Source: Acinetobacter boissieri (GTDB taxonomy: Bacteria; Pseudomonadota; Gammaproteobacteria; Pseudomonadales; Moraxellaceae). Taken from it: 64,000 nt of DNA. Shown here one piece after another: positions 55,788 through 64,000 of the stretch. The stretch lies in NCBI RefSeq assembly GCF_900096955.1, contig NZ_FMYL01000006.1:124001-188000 (forward strand), in the 5' to 3' direction. Numbering within the stretch: position 1 is the stretch's first letter; each line of letters begins with the position of its first letter. Made by a program: the position numbers and the translations under genes. The notes under the pieces are model-generated. The model was not told the origin of the DNA. It worked only from the letters and a program-made list of their open reading frames with translations, and ran no database searches.

Positions 55788-56813
55788 GTGAAAATTTTTA
55801 AAAAGATCTCGACATACTTTTTGGGTGTGTCACTGTGTATCGGGCTATCTAGCACAAGTTTTGCAGAGCTTCAGGTTAATACTACGCCTATAGGTGTGCC
55901 TAAAGCACAGATCAGTTGGTCAGATGATGATGCTAAAAATCTCTTATCTAATGATGCTGATGAGGAAGATGCCCCAGAAGGGGGTACTGTTGTTTCAATT
56001 ACTCAAAGACCGGGTACAACAACAAAGCCACCTCCTGTGTCAGATACTCGGTTTTTTAATAATGCAGGACCCATTGTAAAAGCAGGCTCAGCGTTAGTGA
56101 TGGATGCTCAAACAGGTGAGGTGCTGTTTAGTAAAAATAGCAGTACAGCTCGTCCAATGGCTTCCATTACCAAACTTATGACTGCTGTAGTGATTGCAGA
56201 TGCCCACTTAAATATGTCTGAACAGATTACGTTAGATCAGGTTGACTTTGTTGGGCCTAAGCAAGCCAGTACAAAACTTCGTATCGGTGATCAAATGAAC
56301 CGTGCTGAAGTTCTACTGATGGCACTCATGAAATCTGAAAACCCTGCTGCTGCTGCTTTAGCACGTACTTACCCGGGTGGGAAGGTCGCATTTATTAGTG
56401 CAATGAATTTAAAAGCACAACAATTAGGTATGCATTCTACACGCTATTTCGAATCTACGGGCTTAGATGCACGTAATGTCTCTTCTGCACGTGACTTAGC
56501 TATTTTGGTGGCTGAAGCATATAAATATGGGGCGATTCGTCAATTTTCATCAACAGCACATTATGACTTCGACTTAGGGTATCGCATGTTAAATGCCAGC
56601 AATACCAATGCTTTGGTTCGTAATGGCGGTTGGAACATTAATTTATCTAAAACAGGATTCATTAATGAAGCAGGGCGCTGTGTAGTGATGCATACGACTG
56701 TGAACTCACGTCCTGCAGTGGTTGTTTTGATGGGTGAACCTACAACAGAAGCTCGCAATGCTGATGCGACAGATCTCTTAAATTGGCTGAGTGCTTTGCC
56801 CAAAGATGCTTAG
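55788..56813 (+). CDS. pbpG: D-alanyl-D-alanine endopeptidase (PBP7/8 type)
   Basis: 341 residues with a signal peptide (to about 26). The penicillin-binding triad is complete: S126-x-x-K129 in MASITKLM, S183-E-N185 and K288-T-G290. A low-complexity acidic/Pro/Thr linker precedes the domain (about 45-85). PbpG splits D-Ala-meso-DAP cross-links in the periplasm and affects cell shape. The start is GTG. It is divergent from the response regulator across 209 bp. Confidence 0.93.
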   Translation: MKIFKKISTYFLGVSLCIGLSSTSFAELQVNTTPIGVPKAQISWSDDDAKNLLSNDADEEDAPEGGTVVSITQRPGTTTKPPPVSDTRFFNNAGPIVKAGSALVMDAQTGEVLFSKNSSTARPMASITKLMTAVVIADAHLNMSEQITLDQVDFVGPKQASTKLRIGDQMNRAEVLLMALMKSENPAAAALARTYPGGKVAFISAMNLKAQQLGMHSTRYFESTGLDARNVSSARDLAILVAEAYKYGAIRQFSSTAHYDFDLGYRMLNASNTNALVRNGGWNINLSKTGFINEAGRCVVMHTTVNSRPAVVVLMGEPTTEARNADATDLLNWLSALPKDA

Positions 56814-56824
56814 TGTTTTATCGG

Positions 56825-56862
56825 TAATAAAAAACCCTGTTTGAAAACAAGGTTTTTTATTA
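56825..56862. terminator. Bidirectional terminator pbpG / thrC
   Basis: A stem of AATAAAAAACC...TGTTT with AAACA...GGTTTTTTATT (one mismatch) lies between convergent genes. Confidence 0.85.
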
Positions 56863-56872
56863 CGACTCTATA

Positions 56873-58012
56873 TTACATGTTTGCTAAAATAGAGGTTTTC
56901 ACATCATTCATTGTGGCATCAATGGTGAGCATGACAGCATCGGCACATTGTTTGATGGCAGTATCTGGATCTTTTAAGCCATTGCCCGTTACAGTACAGA
57001 CAATTACTGAACCTTCAGCAATTTTACCGGCTTTAATATCACGAATTGCACCACCAAGAGATGCCGCAGATGCTGGTTCTACAAACACACCTTCGTACAT
57101 AGATAACATGCGCTGTGCTTCTAAAATTTCACTGTCTTGCAGTTCATCGAACCAGCCATTTGAGTCACGTACTACAGCTTTAGCATGGTTCCAGCTTTGA
57201 GGGTTACCAATACGAATCGCTGTAGCAACTGTTTCAGGTGATTCAATTGGTGCACCACGTAAAAATGGTGCAGCACCTGATGCCTGATAGCCAACCATTT
57301 GTGGTAGACCTTTAGGTTTTGGCCCTGTGAACTGGTCTGTTTGCGCATCGTAAATCACTTGCTCAAATTCGCCAACAGGTTGGTTCGCCACTGCTTCTGT
57401 GTAACCCATCCAGTGTGCAGTAATATTTCCTGCATTACCTACAGGTAAACAATGGTAGTCAGGTGCACGGCCTAAAGCTTCAACCACTTCATAAGCAATG
57501 GTTTTTTGACCTTGTAAACGGTATGGATTAATTGAGTTTACAATAGTGACCGGTGCTTCATTGGCAATTTCTTTGACCAAACGCATACCATCGTCAAAAT
57601 TACCACGAATTTGCATGGTAATTGCACCATACATCATGGCTTGAGCAAGTTTACCCATGGCAATTTTGCCTTCAGGAATCAGTACAAATGCTTTGATACC
57701 TGCACGTGCTGCATAAGCTGCAGCTGCTGCTGATGTATTTCCTGTAGATGCACAAATAATCGCTTTAGAGCCTTCTTCAACAGCCTTGGTTACAGCCATT
57801 GTCATACCACGGTCTTTAAACGATCCGGTTGGATTTAGGCCTTCATATTTGACATAAATTTCAACATCTTTACCAATAATACGTGGAATATTTTCAAGCT
57901 TAATCAGTGGTGTATTACCTTCACCCAAAGAAATTGCACGTGTATTTTGAGATACAGGTAAACGATCACGATAACGATCTACAAGACCAGTATAACGATT
58001 GGCATTCGACAT
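56873..58012 (-). CDS. thrC: Threonine synthase
   Basis: 379 residues from the ATG at 58012 (MSNANRYTGLVDRYRDRLPV); an in-frame start at 58060 adds residues outside the domain. The PLP Lys is in NPTGSFKDRGM (near 60), and other PLP-fold motifs are STGNTSAAAAAYAARAG and PVGNAGN. It turns O-phosphohomoserine into threonine. It lies 61 bp downstream of hom, the usual pair. Confidence 0.95.
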   Translation of the reverse strand: MSNANRYTGLVDRYRDRLPVSQNTRAISLGEGNTPLIKLENIPRIIGKDVEIYVKYEGLNPTGSFKDRGMTMAVTKAVEEGSKAIICASTGNTSAAAAAYAARAGIKAFVLIPEGKIAMGKLAQAMMYGAITMQIRGNFDDGMRLVKEIANEAPVTIVNSINPYRLQGQKTIAYEVVEALGRAPDYHCLPVGNAGNITAHWMGYTEAVANQPVGEFEQVIYDAQTDQFTGPKPKGLPQMVGYQASGAAPFLRGAPIESPETVATAIRIGNPQSWNHAKAVVRDSNGWFDELQDSEILEAQRMLSMYEGVFVEPASAASLGGAIRDIKAGKIAEGSVIVCTVTGNGLKDPDTAIKQCADAVMLTIDATMNDVKTSILANM

Positions 58013-58073
58013 GATGATGTTCCAAAATTTGTTAAAGCGGGTGAGGCATTGAATCCTCACCAGTGAAAGTTGA

Positions 58074-59375
58074 TTAGCTATCGAGCGATTCTAAACGAAT
58101 TCTCATCACTTCGCCATGTGTTGCAGGCAATGCTTGAATTTGTGAAATGGCTTCGTCCATTTTAGACTCTACAATAGGGTCTGTCATAATCACAATGGGT
58201 ACACGGTTTTTAAGACGCGGTTGTTGTAAAATCGCATCAATACTAATACCACAGTTGCTTAAAATAGTGGTGATGTTTGCTAATACGCCAGTGCGGTCAT
58301 CAACATTCACACGTAAGTAATAGCCGGTTGTAAACTCTTCGCGGCTTAAAATATTAATGTCTTCGAGTGATTCAAAGGCCAATTGTGGAATAGTACCTGA
58401 ACCATCTTCTGTATAAGAAATATCACGTACAATATCAATAATATCTGCGACAACTGCAGAAGCTGTTGGGCCACCACCTGCACCTGGGCCTGAATACATG
58501 GTTTGACCGACAGCGCTGGCTTTTACAGAGACTGCATTTTGTACGCCGTTAATACTTGCAAGAGGTTGTTCTTTCGGAATAAGCGTAGGGTGTACACGAA
58601 GCTCAATGCCTTTTGGAGCACGGCGAGCAATACCAAGGTGTTTAATACAAAAACCAAGTTCTTCGGCATACTGCACATCTTGTGCCGTAATTTTGCTAAT
58701 ACCTTCGGTATAGACTTTGTCAAACTGTAATGGAATACCAAATGCAATTGATGCTAATAAGGTGAGTTTATGCGCGGCATCAATACCTTCAACGTCAAAA
58801 GTTGGATCGGCTTCTGCATAGCCAAGTTCTTGTGCTTCTTTGAGTACATCAGCAAATGGTCGAGCTTTGTCACGCATTTCCGTTAAAATAAAATTACCTG
58901 TGCCGTTGATAATTCCTGCAAGCCATTCAATACGGTTTGCGGCTAAGCCTTCACGCATGACTTTAATAATTGGAATACCACCTGCAACAGCGGCTTCATA
59001 AGCAATTTGTACAGTGTGTTGATCCGCAGATGCAAAGAGCTCATTGCCACACTCTGCAAGTAGTGCTTTATTTGCTGTCACAACTTGTTTGCCGTGTTTG
59101 ATTGCTTCAAGGAAGATTTCTTTCGCAGGAGAAAGGCCACCAATGAGTTCAATGACAACATCTACATCGGGCTGACGTACGATTTCTAATAGGTTCGCGC
59201 TTTGTTGAATACCTTCAAGGTTAAGGTCTGGACGTGGGCGACGAGTACCAACATGGGTAATTTGAATTTCTCGACCTGTACGGCGTTTAATTTCTTTGGC
59301 ATTTTCTTGTAATAGTTGTAGCACACCAGCACCGACAGTGCCTAGGCCAAGGATGGCCAAACGAACAGGTTTCAC
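58074..59375 (-). CDS. hom: Homoserine dehydrogenase
   Basis: 433 residues from the GTG at 59375, with GGAG 6 bases upstream; an in-frame TTG at 59387 overlaps that site. The NAD-binding motif is LAILGLGTVGAGVLQLL. The catalytic domain is at about 140-320, and a C-terminal ACT domain (about 350-425, LRVNVDDRTGVLANITTILSNCGIS) gives feedback control by threonine. It makes homoserine for methionine and threonine. thrC follows. Confidence 0.95.
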   Translation of the reverse strand: MKPVRLAILGLGTVGAGVLQLLQENAKEIKRRTGREIQITHVGTRRPRPDLNLEGIQQSANLLEIVRQPDVDVVIELIGGLSPAKEIFLEAIKHGKQVVTANKALLAECGNELFASADQHTVQIAYEAAVAGGIPIIKVMREGLAANRIEWLAGIINGTGNFILTEMRDKARPFADVLKEAQELGYAEADPTFDVEGIDAAHKLTLLASIAFGIPLQFDKVYTEGISKITAQDVQYAEELGFCIKHLGIARRAPKGIELRVHPTLIPKEQPLASINGVQNAVSVKASAVGQTMYSGPGAGGGPTASAVVADIIDIVRDISYTEDGSGTIPQLAFESLEDINILSREEFTTGYYLRVNVDDRTGVLANITTILSNCGISIDAILQQPRLKNRVPIVIMTDPIVESKMDEAISQIQALPATHGEVMRIRLESLDS

Positions 59376-59438
59376 GTTACACTCCAAAAATAATCTAACG
59401 ATTGACTTTAGATCATAGCTAAAAAAAATGAGATTACA

Positions 59439-59466
59439 TAGGTAAAGATGTGTGAATCTTTACCTA
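59439..59466. terminator. Hairpin between dsbC and hom
   Basis: TAGGTAAAGAT-GTGTGA-ATCTTTACCTA, an 11-bp perfect stem just past the dsbC stop. The T-run on the minus strand is about 12 bases away, so strength as a terminator is unclear. Confidence 0.5.
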
Positions 59467-59474
59467 TTTTCTAA

Positions 59475-60290
59475 TTATTTGCTTAAACGCTTCGCCAAGT
59501 CATCTGCTGTGAGGTAGCCACCAAGATAATGCCCGTCTTGGCTATAAATCGCAGGTGTACCATTGACACCAATTTTTACGCCTAACATGTATTGTTCTTT
59601 GACAGGATTTTTACATTCTTCTGCAGTGATATTTTCACCTTTCGCTACGGCTGCAAATGCAGCTTTACGGTCTTTGCTACACCAAATGCTTTGCATGTTT
59701 GGGTAGAATTGTTCACCACGTGGCCATGCAATATAACGTACCTCTATACCTTTGGCGCTAATTTCAGGCAATGACTCGTGTAGTTTATGGCAATAAGGGC
59801 AACTTGCATCTGTAAACACATAAACGACATGTTGTGTTTTTCCTTGCGCTGGGTAGACAATTAGGTCTTTATTGTCTAAAGCTGCAAATAATTTCTTATT
59901 TTCTACTGCTTGAAGATCTTCACCAATATTATGAATTTTACCATCACCAAGACCTAAAATATCACCCTGAATTACATATTTTCCATCTGCTGTTGCATAA
60001 ATAGAAGGCGCACCTTCAAGATTGACCCAGTAGATGTTTGGTACTTCAGTTTTTTTAATATCTGTGATTTTAATATTAATATTTGATTTTTTGAATTGTT
60101 CTTGGAATGTTGTGATGAGGCGCTGTTTTTCATTGCGCTCTAAAATTGGTGATGCTTCACCTGTTGCAGGTGTTGTCGCCGTAAACGTATCACTTTTTTG
60201 TTCATTGGCTTTATCTTTTGAGCAGCCTGAAAGCAATGCAGTGAGCGTAAGAGTACAGGCTACAGCTATTTTAGTATAACGAAAGAACAT
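59475..60290 (-). CDS. dsbC: Thiol:disulfide interchange protein DsbC, predicted lipoprotein
   Basis: 271 residues. DsbC isomerises wrong disulfides in the periplasm as a V-shaped dimer. The N-terminal dimerisation domain is at about 50-125, and the thioredoxin-fold domain carries C164-P-Y-C167 (FTDASCPYCHKL) with the cis-Pro loop GVNGTPAIYS. Unlike soluble DsbC, the signal region ends LLSG-C (C23), a lipobox, followed by a Ser/Lys/Thr linker; this suggests membrane anchoring. It lies between xerD (111 bp upstream) and hom. Confidence 0.9.
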   Translation of the reverse strand: MFFRYTKIAVACTLTLTALLSGCSKDKANEQKSDTFTATTPATGEASPILERNEKQRLITTFQEQFKKSNINIKITDIKKTEVPNIYWVNLEGAPSIYATADGKYVIQGDILGLGDGKIHNIGEDLQAVENKKLFAALDNKDLIVYPAQGKTQHVVYVFTDASCPYCHKLHESLPEISAKGIEVRYIAWPRGEQFYPNMQSIWCSKDRKAAFAAVAKGENITAEECKNPVKEQYMLGVKIGVNGTPAIYSQDGHYLGGYLTADDLAKRLSK

Positions 60291-60400
60291 AAAAAACCTT
60301 TATTAGTCAAAAAAGAGTCAACAACTGATGGCTAGCATAACAAAAATATATCTTATATTTGTGAAATTTCATGGTGTAAATGTCACAAGCCATTTTATGG

Positions 60401-61330
60401 CTAGCCTCTAGGATGAAACTGTTCATGGAGCTGTTGTAAGCGAACTTGTGCTACATGCGTATAAATTTGAGTGGTGGATAAATCTTGATGTCCGAGTAGC
60501 ATTTGTACTACACGTAGATCTGCGCCATGATTAATCAAATGCGTAGCAAAAGCATGACGTAGGGTATGCGGTGAGAGGGGAGCGTTAATATTGGCAATCA
60601 GTGCATATCTTTTAATCATATACCAAAAGTTTTGTCGGCTCATCACACCACCATTTTGGGTGAGAAACACATAGTCGATTGTGCTTTGGTAGAGTTTGGG
60701 TCGTGCTTCATTGAGGTATTTCTCGAGCCACTCTATAGCTGTTAAGCCTAACGGAACAAGGCGTTCCTTATTTCCTTTCCCTTTAATTCGAATAAATCCT
60801 TGTTTGAGGTTGAGCCGATCTGTTTCAAGAGTAATGAGTTCGGTGACCCGTAAACCTGATGCGTATAGTACTTCAAACATGGCTCGATCACGTAAGCCGA
60901 GTGTCGTATTCGTATCTGGTGCGTATATGAGTGCTTCGACATCTTGCTCACTCAAATCTTTAGGCAAGGCTTGGCCAAGTTTTGGGCTTTTATGTTGCGC
61001 TAGAGGGTTATCTGTACGTAATTTTTGTTCGCGCAAGAATTTAAAAAAAGAGCGTAATGCTGACAATATCCGAGCAATTGAACGTGGACTTTTATCTTGA
61101 ACTTTGAGTGTGTCGAGTACAGTGGAAATATGTTCGTGATTCCAATAAGGAATCGGGTCTTTGCTGAAGGTTGCACACTGCACTAAATCGCTTAAATAGG
61201 CATTACGTGTATGTGGACTGACTGAGTTAGCGACCAAATAATCACGGTAAGTACGTAAAAAAGGCATGCTTGCTGGAATATTTATAGCACTTGGCGTACG
61301 TGGTTTTTTATTGGTTGGCATATTTAACAT
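60401..61330 (-). CDS. xerD: Site-specific tyrosine recombinase XerD
   Basis: 309 residues. The SAM-like N-terminal domain (about 20-105) and catalytic domain carry all active residues: R161, K185, H255, R258, H281 and Y290 (HTLRHAFATHL, LLGHQDLSTTQIYTHV). XerD acts with XerC at dif to resolve chromosome dimers. It belongs to the core; it is not tied to a mobile element. The start at 61330 has no clear ribosome site; an ATG three codons on (61321) is an alternative. Confidence 0.92.
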   Translation of the reverse strand: MLNMPTNKKPRTPSAINIPASMPFLRTYRDYLVANSVSPHTRNAYLSDLVQCATFSKDPIPYWNHEHISTVLDTLKVQDKSPRSIARILSALRSFFKFLREQKLRTDNPLAQHKSPKLGQALPKDLSEQDVEALIYAPDTNTTLGLRDRAMFEVLYASGLRVTELITLETDRLNLKQGFIRIKGKGNKERLVPLGLTAIEWLEKYLNEARPKLYQSTIDYVFLTQNGGVMSRQNFWYMIKRYALIANINAPLSPHTLRHAFATHLINHGADLRVVQMLLGHQDLSTTQIYTHVAQVRLQQLHEQFHPRG

Positions 61331-61405
61331 AATAAATAAAATTAATTTAATGTAAATTGACGCTAAAGTCGATGCATGAGATTAAATTTGTTCACATTTA
61401 CAACA

Positions 61406-61420
61406 TATAAATTATTCTCA
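61406..61420. promoter_or_regulatory. Fur-like box upstream of feoA
   Basis: Read on the minus strand TGAGAAT-A-ATTTATA resembles the Fur 7-1-7 motif TGATAAT-N-ATTATCA, best on one arm. It lies about 40 bp before the feoA start, as expected for iron control. Confidence 0.5.
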
Positions 61421-61460
61421 TTTCGTTTTATAATTGCAAAAAAGGTATGGAATCATTACG

Positions 61461-61724
61461 GTGCGATTATCAGAGTTAAAAGTCAAGCAAGCTGCTATTG
61501 TTCAAAGCGTGAGCGGCCATTCTTCTGAAACAGAGCAAAGTGATTTAATCGCAAGTCGACTAGAAACACTCGGTTTTGTACCTGGAGTACAGGTGAAAGT
61601 GATTGCACGAGGTATTTTCGGTGGAGATCCAGTCTTAATTCAAGTTGGATTCACCCGTTTTGCATTACGCAAATCTGAAGCAGAAAAAATTGAAGTCAGT
61701 TTGGAACTAGGAGTTTCCGCATGA
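61461..61724 (+). CDS. feoA: Ferrous iron transport protein A
   Basis: 87 residues from GTG at 61461; a TTG at 61434 would add nine. It is a small SH3-like protein (LETLGFVPGVQVKVIARGIFGGDPVLIQVGFTRFALRKSEAEKIEV). FeoA is thought to bind FeoB and help ferrous iron uptake. It overlaps feoB by four bases (ATGA). A Fur-like box is upstream. Confidence 0.9.
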   Translation: MRLSELKVKQAAIVQSVSGHSSETEQSDLIASRLETLGFVPGVQVKVIARGIFGGDPVLIQVGFTRFALRKSEAEKIEVSLELGVSA

Positions 61725-63574
61725 GTGAAGGGCTTAGAGTCGCCTTAGTTGGAAACCCAAATTGTGGTAAGACCTCAGTGTTTAATCAGCTTACTGGTAC
61801 GCGGCAGAAAGTGGGGAACTATGCCGGTGTGACCGTAGAGCGTAAGGTTGGTTTTTTTAATTTACCTTCTGGCCAGCAGGTACGTGTTTTAGATTTACCA
61901 GGGACTTATAGTTTAAATGCCACTAGTCCAGATGAAGCAGTGACTCGAGATGTATGCTTGGGAAAAATTGACGGTGAAGTACAACAAGATGCTTTTTTAT
62001 GTATTGTTGATGCCACCAATTTAAGTTTACATTTGGGTTTGGTACTTGAAGTGATTGCTTTGGGTAAGCCTGTGCTTGTTGTTTTGAATATGATGGATGA
62101 AGTACGTCGCCGTGGTATTCAAATTAACGTACAAAAACTCTCTGAATATTTAGGTGTAGCTGTTGTTGAAACGGTTGCTAAAAATACATCAGGCGTAAGT
62201 AACTTGATTAAGGCATTACAAGAGCAACGTTTTTCTTTTGCATCACATGAAATAAATCAACTGAGTGGTACATCGCATCAAAAAGTACAACGTATTTTAA
62301 ATGATGTAGTGGTATATGTGGACAAAGAAGATAAACGTACTGAGTTTTTAGACCGTATTTTTTTACATCCGGTACTTGGCTTAGTGACTTTAGCATTGCT
62401 GATGTTTATTGTCTTTCAGGCTGTATTTACATGGGCCGCCCCTTTTATGGACAGTATTGAAGGGGCTTTTAAATGGCTTGGTGAGTTTGTTGGCGGCATG
62501 ATTTCACACCCCCTACTACATAGTTTAGTGGTAGATGGGATTGTTGCAGGTGCAGGCAGTGTGGTGGTGTTTTTACCACAAATTATTATTTTATTTTTCT
62601 TTATTCTATTACTTGAAGAAACAGGATATTTACCACGCGCTGCTTTTTTGCTTGATAAGCTTATGTACAAAGCTGGCTTAAGTGGTCGTTCATTTATCCC
62701 ACTGTTATCGAGTTTTGCATGTGCTATTCCGGGCATTATGGCAACTCGAACGATTAATGATTCACGAGATCGCCTGACGACCATTTTAGTTGCACCGCTA
62801 ATGACGTGTTCAGCACGCTTACCTGTGTATGCCTTACTGATTTCAGCATTTATTCCAAATAAAACGGTATTGGGATTTCTGAGTTTACAGGGTTTAGTGT
62901 TATTTGCGCTATATATGGCAGGGATTGTAAGTGCGCTGGTCGTAGCTTCTGTGATTAAATTGTTTCGTAAAGATAAATCTGAATATGCTTTACTGATGGA
63001 GTTACCAAGTTATCAGTTACCAAGTGTAAAAAGTATTGCCATTGGCTTACTAGACCGAGGTAAAATCTTCTTAAAGCGTGTCGGTGGTATTATTTTTGCG
63101 CTGTCTATTTTGCTCTGGTTTTTGTGTACATTCCCACAACCGCCAGAACATGCCGTGCTCCCTGCCATTGACTATAGTTTCGCTGGACGTTTAGGGCAAA
63201 TTATACAGCCGCTATTTGCCCCGATTGGTTTTAATTGGCAAATTTGTATTGCACTGATTCCCGCTATGGCTGCACGTGAAGTGGTGGTTGCCTCACTTGG
63301 GACAGTATATGCATTGTCTGGTGCGAGCGACGATGAGGTGGCACAAGGCTTATCGCACTTGATTAGCTCACCCACGTCTGGTTGGACAATTGCTACAGGC
63401 TTATCTTTGTTGGTGTGGTTTATTTATGCACCGCATTGTTTAGCAACACTCGCAACGGTACGCCGTGAAACAGGTTCTTGGCGTATGGTGGCATTTATGA
63501 CAATTTATTTGTTTGGTTTGGCTTATTTAGCAGCCTTTCTGACCTATCAAATTGCCTTACATTATTTTGGCTAA
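61721..63574 (+). CDS. feoB: Ferrous iron transporter FeoB
   Basis: 617 residues, shorter than the ~770 of E. coli. The N-terminal G domain has GNPNCGKTSVFNQLTG (G1), LDLPGTYSL (G3) and LNMMDE (G4), followed by a helical spacer (GDI), then membrane helices with GYLPRAAFLLDKLMYKAGLSGRSFIPLLSSFACAIPGIMATRTI and the second Gate motif. It imports Fe2+ across the inner membrane. The lost length appears to be in C-terminal helices and cytoplasmic parts. It overlaps feoA and is followed by a small Cys-rich gene. Confidence 0.95.
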   Translation: MSEGLRVALVGNPNCGKTSVFNQLTGTRQKVGNYAGVTVERKVGFFNLPSGQQVRVLDLPGTYSLNATSPDEAVTRDVCLGKIDGEVQQDAFLCIVDATNLSLHLGLVLEVIALGKPVLVVLNMMDEVRRRGIQINVQKLSEYLGVAVVETVAKNTSGVSNLIKALQEQRFSFASHEINQLSGTSHQKVQRILNDVVVYVDKEDKRTEFLDRIFLHPVLGLVTLALLMFIVFQAVFTWAAPFMDSIEGAFKWLGEFVGGMISHPLLHSLVVDGIVAGAGSVVVFLPQIIILFFFILLLEETGYLPRAAFLLDKLMYKAGLSGRSFIPLLSSFACAIPGIMATRTINDSRDRLTTILVAPLMTCSARLPVYALLISAFIPNKTVLGFLSLQGLVLFALYMAGIVSALVVASVIKLFRKDKSEYALLMELPSYQLPSVKSIAIGLLDRGKIFLKRVGGIIFALSILLWFLCTFPQPPEHAVLPAIDYSFAGRLGQIIQPLFAPIGFNWQICIALIPAMAAREVVVASLGTVYALSGASDDEVAQGLSHLISSPTSGWTIATGLSLLVWFIYAPHCLATLATVRRETGSWRMVAFMTIYLFGLAYLAAFLTYQIALHYFG

Positions 63575-63591
63575 AATCGAAGGAGGCTAAA

Positions 63592-63843
63592 ATGGTTGAA
63601 GTGGTGATTATTGCAGCACTGGTGATATGGAGTACGGTGTATACCTTTAAAAAAGTATTTCCGCAATCCGCATTTAAAGTGTTTACAGCACTAGCCAATA
63701 TTTTTGAGCAACAGAAACTGCATAAGTTGGCCAGTTGGATTCGTCCACCTATGGTGACTGGTTGTGGTGGCGGGTGTGGCTGTAGTTCAGATGAAAAAAC
63801 ACAAAAAGTGGTGGACAGTGTAAAAGCAGTGAAGTGGAAATAA
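63592..63843 (+). CDS. Small FeoB-associated Cys-rich membrane protein
   Basis: 83 residues. An N-terminal membrane helix (VEVVIIAALVIWSTVYTF) is followed by a helical part and the Cys/Gly motif TGCGGGCGCSS (about 56-66), which may bind metal. The size and location 17 bp after feoB, with AGGAGG just before the ATG, resemble DUF6587/FeoB-associated small proteins; the role in iron transport is likely but not known. It is not homologous by eye to the winged-helix FeoC of E. coli. Confidence 0.8.
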   Translation: MVEVVIIAALVIWSTVYTFKKVFPQSAFKVFTALANIFEQQKLHKLASWIRPPMVTGCGGGCGCSSDEKTQKVVDSVKAVKWK

Positions 63844-63865
63844 TATTTTAGTCACCTGTCGAATA

Positions 63866-63891
63866 AAAGGTCACCCAAGCGGTGGCTTTTT
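63866..63891 (+). terminator. Terminator of the feo operon
   Basis: GTCACC-CAAGC-GGTGGC with flanking A-run and TTTTT forms a short stem (one G-T pair) 23 bases after the stop. Confidence 0.7.
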
Positions 63892-64000
63892 ACTTGAATA
63901 ACACAAAAAAACCTTTGTTATATTTAATCTATAAAAGCAATCTGAAAAGCAAAGTGCTACCATTTCAAAATTAAAAAATCACAATATAAATAGGATCTAT

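Noticed and set aside
60401..61330. Tyrosine recombinase as integrase of a mobile element
   Set aside because: Sequence and context (dsbC-xerD) are those of chromosomal XerD; no element ends are near.

Overview
The window is a chromosomal segment of an AT-rich gammaproteobacterium, almost certainly an Acinetobacter species (Moraxellaceae). The evidence is the housekeeping order (lptF-lptG, pepA-holC, nrdR-ribD-DNA methylase-ribE, a gacA-type regulator beside pbpG, thrC-hom-dsbC-xerD, feoA-feoB) and proteins that read like Acinetobacter AntABC, ParC and FadD. It has no insertion sequence, prophage or CRISPR array. I place it in the genus, not the species.

Region 1 (1-8.7 kb) is a catabolic island. 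It holds the tail of a flavin reductase, a MetA/SphA-type outer-membrane protein, two divergent AraC-family regulators, anthranilate 1,2-dioxygenase genes antABC (anthranilate to catechol) and an aldehyde dehydrogenase. Two promoters, for the outer-membrane protein and for antA, carry the same pair of 21-bp-spaced direct repeats. This suggests one AraC/XylS-type activator controls uptake and oxidation together. Region 2 (8.7-12.1 kb) is an esterase / glutathionyl-hydroquinone reductase / DoxX operon behind a LysR regulator, with a near-perfect LysR-type palindrome in its promoter; it may deal with quinone stress.

Region 3 (11.8-16.5 kb) is accessory DNA: a decayed HTH-regulator fragment, a VF530-type small protein, then an overlapping pair of a NUDIX hydrolase and a 961-residue PLD-nuclease/helicase protein. 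It lies next to two tandem tRNA-Gly(GCC) genes. The pair is a candidate, not a proven, antiphage system. Region 4 (16.7-24 kb) has bolA, small membrane and lipoprotein genes, an HxlR regulator divergent from an oxidoreductase, guaA, a LOG-family gene and a TerC-CBS membrane protein.

Region 5 (24-27.6 kb) is a probable three-gene catabolic operon (MHS transporter, amidohydrolase, short-chain dehydrogenase) behind a strong sigma-54 -24/-12 match, with no activator gene beside it. Region 6 (27.6-41.3 kb) is mostly core: YchJ-type SEC-C protein, TRIC-like channel, two MFS transporters, parC (wild-type residues at S84 and E88), fadD, MAPEG, ppa, an OprD-family porin, a TorF-type porin and comM. 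Region 7 (41.3-64 kb) is core: glnK-amtB with a sigma-54 promoter and an NtrC-like site, the nrdR-rib operon containing a DNA adenine methylase gene, holC, pepA, lptFG, gpmI, a carboxyl-terminal protease, a GacA-like response regulator, pbpG, threonine synthesis genes, a predicted lipoprotein DsbC, xerD, and feoAB with a small Cys-rich partner behind a Fur-like box.

The best candidates for something undescribed are the helicase/NUDIX pair, the sigma-54 amidohydrolase operon of unknown substrate, and the shared AraC-type operators joining the outer-membrane gene to antABC.
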